Source of the DNA: an uncultured Myxococcales bacterium
GTDB lineage: Bacteria > Myxococcota_A > UBA9042
Direction: 5' to 3'
DNA length: 64,000 nt
NCBI GenBank assembly: GCA_903840165.1
Contig: CAIMEY010000002.1
Location: forward strand, 197,109-261,108
Every line of letters starts with the position of its first letter. Positions within the stretch are counted from its first letter, which is position 1. Of this stretch, positions 59,762 to 64,000 are shown piece after piece. The notes beneath the pieces were generated by a model. It was not told the DNA's origin and did not search any database. It was given only the letters and a program-made list of their open reading frames with translations. Made by a program: the position numbers and the translations under genes.

Positions 59762-60018
59762 ACTCAGCTGGGCGCTCCAGGCTTGGAACGGCTTCCCGCA
59801 GTTCCCATCCTCGCCGGACTGGCAGCGAAGGCAAAAAAATCGATCAGTTGACAACGCTCACCCGTCGGCGCGCGGTAATATTTAGCCATACTAGTAGGTT
59901 AACTCATGGTACTACACAGCCGAATCATCGTCGCCGCCGGGCCCAAACCCAGTTGCCCGTCCAGTCGCCACCGACCGGTCTTTACATGGCAGCGCTTCTG
60001 CACTACCTAAGGCCGCCC

Positions 60019-60768
60019 ATGCGCTTCCTGCTGACCAATGATGACGGTGTGCACGCCCCAGGTCTGGCCAGCCTTGCCCGGGCTGCGTCGCAACTAGGCG
60101 AAGTCTTTGTGGTTGCTCCTGATACTGAGCGAAGCGGCAGCTCCCATGCGATCACGCTGTTTCGCCCGCTGCGCCTGCGCGAGGTTCAGCCCGGCTGGCA
60201 TGCCTGTGACGGAACGCCGACGGATTGTGTCTATCTCGCGCTTCACCATATGGATTTGAAACCAGATTTCGTCCTGTCTGGCGTCAATCCCGGCCCCAAC
60301 TTGGCGCACGATGTCTTGTATTCGGGAACGGTCGCCGCCGCGCTTGAGGGGGCCCACTGGCAAGTGCCGAGCTTGGCCATTTCGCATTGCTCCAGCAAGG
60401 AAGAGGAAATCGCTTTGTTGGAGCCGTACTTGCCGGGCCTCCTGCGCAAGCTACTGCCTGTGGCGCAAAGCACCCGCGCTTGTCTGAACGTAAACTTGCC
60501 TCCTGTGCGCGAAGGTCCATACAAAGGCATACAAGTCGCGCACTTGGGGCATCGCTACTACTCCAACGAGGTTATCGCCCGCAACGACCCGCGCGGCCGC
60601 ATGTACTACTGGATCGGCGGCGCAAAGGTCACGATGCCAGACATGGAAGGCAGTGATTGTAATGGGATTCGCGACGGCTACGTGACCGTTACACCGCTGG
60701 GTGACGATTTGACGCATCAAGGCAAGATGCGCGATATGGCAACGATTCTTCGGGGTTCAGCGCTCTGA
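60019..60768 (+). CDS. surE: 5'/3'-nucleotidase SurE
   Basis: 249 aa from ATG 60019, a standard SurE length. It hydrolyses nucleoside monophosphates with divalent metal. The N-terminal [15 protein letters not shown] holds the metal-binding Asp pair, and [11 protein letters not shown] and [25 protein letters not shown] complete the active site. The apt gene follows 28 bp downstream, which links nucleotide salvage functions. Confidence 0.95.
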   Translation: MRFLLTNDDGVHAPGLASLARAASQLGEVFVVAPDTERSGSSHAITLFRPLRLREVQPGWHACDGTPTDCVYLALHHMDLKPDFVLSGVNPGPNLAHDVLYSGTVAAALEGAHWQVPSLAISHCSSKEEEIALLEPYLPGLLRKLLPVAQSTRACLNVNLPPVREGPYKGIQVAHLGHRYYSNEVIARNDPRGRMYYWIGGAKVTMPDMEGSDCNGIRDGYVTVTPLGDDLTHQGKMRDMATILRGSAL

Positions 60769-60796
60769 TCCCTTGTCTTTTTGGCGTGGAGTGACC

Positions 60797-61324
60797 ATGG
60801 CGCTTGATCTCGCAACCTATGTGCCCTTAATCCGCGACGTGCCGGACTTCCCCAAGCCCGGGATTCTATTCAAGGATATTACACCCCTGCTGCAGGACGG
60901 ACAGGGCCTTCGGGCGTCGATCGACGCGCTCGCTGCAGCGACTGCGGACCTGACCTATGACCTCGTCATTGGCGTGGAATCAAGAGGTTTTCTCTTTGCT
61001 GCCCCGCTGGCCTACAGCGTTGGCTCGGGCGTGGCCATTGTGCGCAAGCCTGGCAAGCTGCCGGCCAAGTCGGTGCGGCAGGAGTACAAACTCGAGTACG
61101 GCACAGATCGCCTAGAAATGCATGAAGATGCCGTGGCTCCTGGGCAGCGGGTCTTGATCGTTGATGACGTCCTGGCGACCGGTGGCACGGCGCTCGCGGC
61201 GGGAGAATTGGTGCGCCAGGTAGGCGGCGTCGTTGCGGGCTACGTGTTCCTCATCGAGCTCGAGTTCCTCGCGGGGCGACAGCGCCTCCAACCCGTGCCC
61301 GTGCGTTCAGTGCTGCGGTATTAG
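60797..61324 (+). CDS. apt: Adenine phosphoribosyltransferase
   Basis: 175 aa from ATG 60797 (GGAG upstream). It makes AMP from adenine and PRPP. N-terminal [34 protein letters not shown] and the PRPP-binding [14 protein letters not shown] are diagnostic. Length and motifs match bacterial Apt. It is probably co-transcribed with surE. Confidence 0.96.
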   Translation: MALDLATYVPLIRDVPDFPKPGILFKDITPLLQDGQGLRASIDALAAATADLTYDLVIGVESRGFLFAAPLAYSVGSGVAIVRKPGKLPAKSVRQEYKLEYGTDRLEMHEDAVAPGQRVLIVDDVLATGGTALAAGELVRQVGGVVAGYVFLIELEFLAGRQRLQPVPVRSVLRY

Positions 61325-61370
61325 GCGGCGCGCGACGTGATGGCTGGGGAATTTCCTGTCAAGTCAGGCT

Positions 61371-61388
61371 GTTAACCCTTGCATGTAC
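61371..61388 (+). promoter_or_regulatory. 18-bp repeated motif, copy 3
   Basis: GTTAACCCTTGCATGTAC, 274 bp upstream of the MopE-type lipoprotein start. TTGCATGTACAC here resembles TTGCATATACAC in the inverted repeat 113 bp further on. Confidence 0.5.
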
Positions 61389-61501
61389 ACAGAGTGCGCG
61401 CAACGAGCGCTTGGGGCTAGCCGCCAGCGCGGACACAGTTCCCGCGTGCGCCCCTTCCATGCGGCCTTGCTAAAAACCATTTGAATATCAAATAGCTAGC
61501 G

Positions 61502-61523
61502 GTTGCATATACACCTATGCAAC
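61502..61523. promoter_or_regulatory. Perfect inverted repeat GTTGCATA-N6-TATGCAAC
   Basis: Two 8-bp arms (61502-61509, 61516-61523) around TACACC, 139 bp before the ATG of the MopE-type lipoprotein. The symmetry and spacing fit a dimeric regulator's operator. Confidence 0.55.
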
Positions 61524-61661
61524 ATGCTTTCGTGCCACTCTCCCGATCAGCCACGCTCGCGCATGTTGCCTGATCGCCATACCTAGTCACGGCACGGCAG
61601 AACTGCTACGGTATGAGGTTTGTCAACGACCAAGCCCGGTCGTCAATTCCCGGGAGTCTCG

Positions 61662-64000
61662 ATGGTGCAGGCCCTTGCGACCGCTTCCACGCAATCGCGC
61701 ACGGCCACGATGCGGCCTAGTTCAGCTCTTGGATTGGCTATTTGCGTCTTGCTGGCAGCCGTTCTTGCGGCTTGTAGCAATGGAGCGACGGGAACACCCC
61801 AGAACAACGCCGGCAACATTCTAGATTCATTTGGTTTCGACATTGGCGGCTTCGGTGAAGTCACCGGAGCTGAGGTCACGGACGGCATCAGCACGGGCCT
61901 AGACCAATCGTCCACCGGAACAGGTAGTTGCGAATTTTCCCCTACGCCTGAAACCGGCACCCCGGGGGCACCGTGCCAGAGTGGGACGGAATGTGACAGC
62001 GGGTTTTGCGTCGAGTCGGCAGCGGGCAAAATCTGCACGCGAACCTGCGTTGATTGCTGCCCCAAGGGCTTTTCATGCGCACAATCAGGAAGTTCGGACG
62101 CGACCTTCATCTGTCTGCCTCAGTTGGTCGGCCTATGCCGGCCCTGCCAAAAGGACGCGGAATGCGGCGCCAACGGCGATGGCGCGCTTTGCGTTGACTA
62201 TGGCGAAGTTGGACATTTCTGTGGTGGTTCCTGCGCCAAGGACTCGGATTGCCCCGGCGGCTATAGCTGCGTCCAGGCCAAGGGGGAAAAAGGTTCGGCA
62301 AATCAATGTGTTCGAACTGACAAGGTCTGCGCTTGCTCTGCCAAGTCGATCGCGGATGGCGCCAATACCGCGTGCACCGTCAGCAGTGAGGACGGCATCT
62401 GCTCGGGGCACCGCGCTTGCACGGCGCAGGGGCTGTCTGCTTGCGATGCGCCTGTTCCGGCTTCGGAAACCTGTGATGGCGTCGACAACAACTGCAATGG
62501 CCAGACCGACGAAGGCGCGGCGCTAGGTTGCCAGACCTTCTATCCGGACGCAGACGCCGATGGCGACGGCCAAAAGGGCGGAGTACCCCAGTGCTTGTGC
62601 GCAGCGAGCAGTGGGTACTCGAAAAATACCCTAGATTGCAATGACTTAAATGCCGCCGTGCACCCTGGGGCGAGCGAGCAGTGCAACGGCGCCGACGACA
62701 ACTGTGACGGTCAGACCGATGAGGGCTTTGCTGACACGGACGGCGACGGCTTGGCGGACTGCGTCGATCCGGACGACGACAATGACGGCAGCCCGGATGC
62801 CAAGGATTGCGCGCCTCTAGACCCCACCGTCAGCCCTTTGGCGGCGGAGATCTGCAACGGCAAGGATGACAACTGCAACGGCCAGGTGGACGAACAGGGG
62901 GCCAAGGGCTGCTCGTCGTACTGGTTGGACGCCGACAGCGACGGCTACGGGGCTAGCGCTTCGCCAGCCAATTGCCTTTGCGCGCCAATGGGTTTGTACA
63001 CGTCTCAGACCCCGACCGATTGCGACGACACCAAGCCCAGTGTCAATCCGGGCGTGACGGAGATCTGTAACGACAAGGACGACAACTGCGACGGCGTCGT
63101 CGACGAGGGCTGTGACGCGGACGGCGACGGCTACTGCGCGGCGGGCAAGGTCATCGTCGGATCACCGGCTGTGTGTGTTAAAGGTGTCAAAGATTGCAAC
63201 GACTTAGACCCTGCTATTACACCCGGGGCGGCGGAGATTTGCGGCAACGGTTTGGATGACAACTGCGATGGCCAGACGGACGTTGGCATTGATGCGACCG
63301 GCTGCGCCGTGTTCTTCAAGGATGGTGACAAGGACGGCTACGGTGCAGGAGATTCCATGTGTTTATGCGGACCTATGGCGTTGTACAGCGCCCCGAACAA
63401 CAAGGACTGTGACGACACCGACCCAGCGGTCCATCCCGGTGCCGATGAGGTATGCAACAACGGAAAGGATGATAATTGCAACGGAATGCAAGATGAGGAA
63501 GATTCTGTTGGCTGCGTCAGCTACTACCAAGACCTCGACGGCGATAAGTACGGAGACGGCCTGCCCATGTGCCTGTGCAAGGCTGACGTCAAGTATTCCA
63601 CCGTGCTCAACGGCGATTGCGATCCCAGCAATGCCGCCATTAATCCGGGAGTTAGCGAGTCGTGCAACGGCATAGACGACGATTGCGACGGGTTGACCGA
63701 CGAACAAGATGCCACTGGTTGCACCAAGTTATACGTCGATGGCGACAAGGACGGCTACGGCGATCCAACCAAGGTTCAATGCCTGTGCCAACCGACGGGC
63801 GCGTACCAGGTCATCGCGGGCACGGACTGCAATGACGCGGACCCTGCAGTACATCCGAATGCACAGGAAGTCTGTAATTCTATTGATGATAATTGCAACG
63901 GCAAGATTGACGAGGAATCGGCCAAGGGTTGCAGTACTTGGTTTGTCGACGGCGATGGCGATGGCTATGGCGACCCCGGCCAAGCTGCCTGCCTCTGCGC
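61662..64000 (+). CDS. Long lipoprotein with MopE-type metal-binding repeats, 3' end outside window
   Basis: The frame opens at ATG 61662 (GGGAG upstream) and runs through the window end; 779 codons are visible. A signal peptide ends in LAACS. Cys-rich EGF-like segments follow (CQSGTECDSGFCV, CCPKGFSCAQ, CQKDAECG). Next are eight complete units of DCNDxDPAVHPGAxExCNGxDDNCDGxxDE, the MopE-type putative metal-binding motif, spaced by DGDxDGYGD-type acidic loops (thrombospondin type-3 / calcium-binding-like). Outer-membrane or surface location is inferred; it may bind copper or calcium. Known MopE is a copper-binding surface protein of methanotrophs, but the motif is widespread in Myxococcota-like surface proteins. 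Confidence 0.85.
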   Translation, partial: MVQALATASTQSRTATMRPSSALGLAICVLLAAVLAACSNGATGTPQNNAGNILDSFGFDIGGFGEVTGAEVTDGISTGLDQSSTGTGSCEFSPTPETGTPGAPCQSGTECDSGFCVESAAGKICTRTCVDCCPKGFSCAQSGSSDATFICLPQLVGLCRPCQKDAECGANGDGALCVDYGEVGHFCGGSCAKDSDCPGGYSCVQAKGEKGSANQCVRTDKVCACSAKSIADGANTACTVSSEDGICSGHRACTAQGLSACDAPVPASETCDGVDNNCNGQTDEGAALGCQTFYPDADADGDGQKGGVPQCLCAASSGYSKNTLDCNDLNAAVHPGASEQCNGADDNCDGQTDEGFADTDGDGLADCVDPDDDNDGSPDAKDCAPLDPTVSPLAAEICNGKDDNCNGQVDEQGAKGCSSYWLDADSDGYGASASPANCLCAPMGLYTSQTPTDCDDTKPSVNPGVTEICNDKDDNCDGVVDEGCDADGDGYCAAGKVIVGSPAVCVKGVKDCNDLDPAITPGAAEICGNGLDDNCDGQTDVGIDATGCAVFFKDGDKDGYGAGDSMCLCGPMALYSAPNNKDCDDTDPAVHPGADEVCNNGKDDNCNGMQDEEDSVGCVSYYQDLDGDKYGDGLPMCLCKADVKYSTVLNGDCDPSNAAINPGVSESCNGIDDDCDGLTDEQDATGCTKLYVDGDKDGYGDPTKVQCLCQPTGAYQVIAGTDCNDADPAVHPNAQEVCNSIDDNCNGKIDEESAKGCSTWFVDGDGDGYGDPGQAACLC

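Larger units (their letters stand above)
61325..61661. other. Intergenic region upstream of the MopE-type lipoprotein
   Basis: 337 bp without a gene. It contains copy 3 of the 18-bp motif and a perfect inverted repeat (both listed separately), and an AT-rich stretch at about 61470-61510. Confidence 0.45.

Noticed and set aside
59885-59920. Fourth copy of the 18-bp motif between the kinase gene and surE
   Set aside because: GTTAAC and GTAC parts are present but need gaps to align; too weak to count.
61371-61388. Sigma-54 promoter reading of the CCTTGC motif
   Set aside because: TTGC fits a -12 element, but the GG of a -24 element is at the wrong spacing (12 instead of 10 bases) in copy 3 and absent in copies 1 and 2.

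Overview
This is a GC-rich window (about 60% G+C by eye). It looks like a chromosome segment from a Myxococcota- or Bradymonadales-like (former Deltaproteobacteria) bacterium. The pointers are many lipobox proteins with Asp/Thr/Ser-rich linkers, Cys-rich CGNGxC and MopE-type repeats, FHA proteins, a Ser/Thr kinase with a zinc ribbon, an FHA-GAF-adenylate cyclase, and a mevalonate-route isoprenoid operon. That taxonomic placement is inference. I saw no transposase, integrase, phage gene or CRISPR array; it reads as core chromosome mixed with lineage-specific surface-protein genes.

Layout: 1-10.4 kb holds an apolipoprotein N-acyltransferase split by a beta-propeller-like insert, a TrpG/PabA amidotransferase, a frameshifted TIG-domain lipoprotein, a large lipoprotein with a caspase-like (clan CD) His/Cys pair, and a lipid kinase. 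10.7-17.3 kb holds a double-FHA membrane protein, NagZ, an S41 peptidase and a coiled-coil protein. 17.6-31.8 kb is the translation/RNA block: tRNA-Cys, then rimP-nusA-ylxR-infB-rbfA-truB-rpsO-pnp, rimO, a PKD-like lipoprotein and rpsT. 32.2-39.8 kb holds a MerB-like protein without the catalytic residues, a membrane HExxH metalloprotease, the FHA-GAF-cyclase, and a lipoprotein combining CGNGxC repeats, two somatomedin-B-like modules and two CxxCH motifs.

40.0-45.2 kb (minus strand) is a tight operon for the lower mevalonate pathway: type 2 IPP isomerase, mevalonate kinase, diphosphomevalonate decarboxylase, phosphomevalonate kinase, and a polyprenyl synthase that uses the C5 products. 45.3-50.7 kb holds a winged-helix protein and a minus-strand run of YihY/BrkB, two PTPS/QueD paralogues and a DUF2723 membrane protein. 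50.9-53.5 kb is a DUF4956 / CotH-like / VTC-domain trio. 54-64 kb holds an M23 peptidase, a lipoprotein with a clear terminator, tRNA-Val and tRNA-Asp, a Ser/Thr kinase, surE, apt, and the start of a long MopE-repeat lipoprotein that runs off the window.

The observations most worth following are the beta-propeller inside Lnt, the heme/SMB/CGNGxC lipoprotein, the clan-CD lipoprotein, and an 18-bp motif (13 of 18 positions identical in three copies) 260-320 bp upstream of three genes for exported proteins. Next to the third copy lies a perfect 8-bp inverted repeat.
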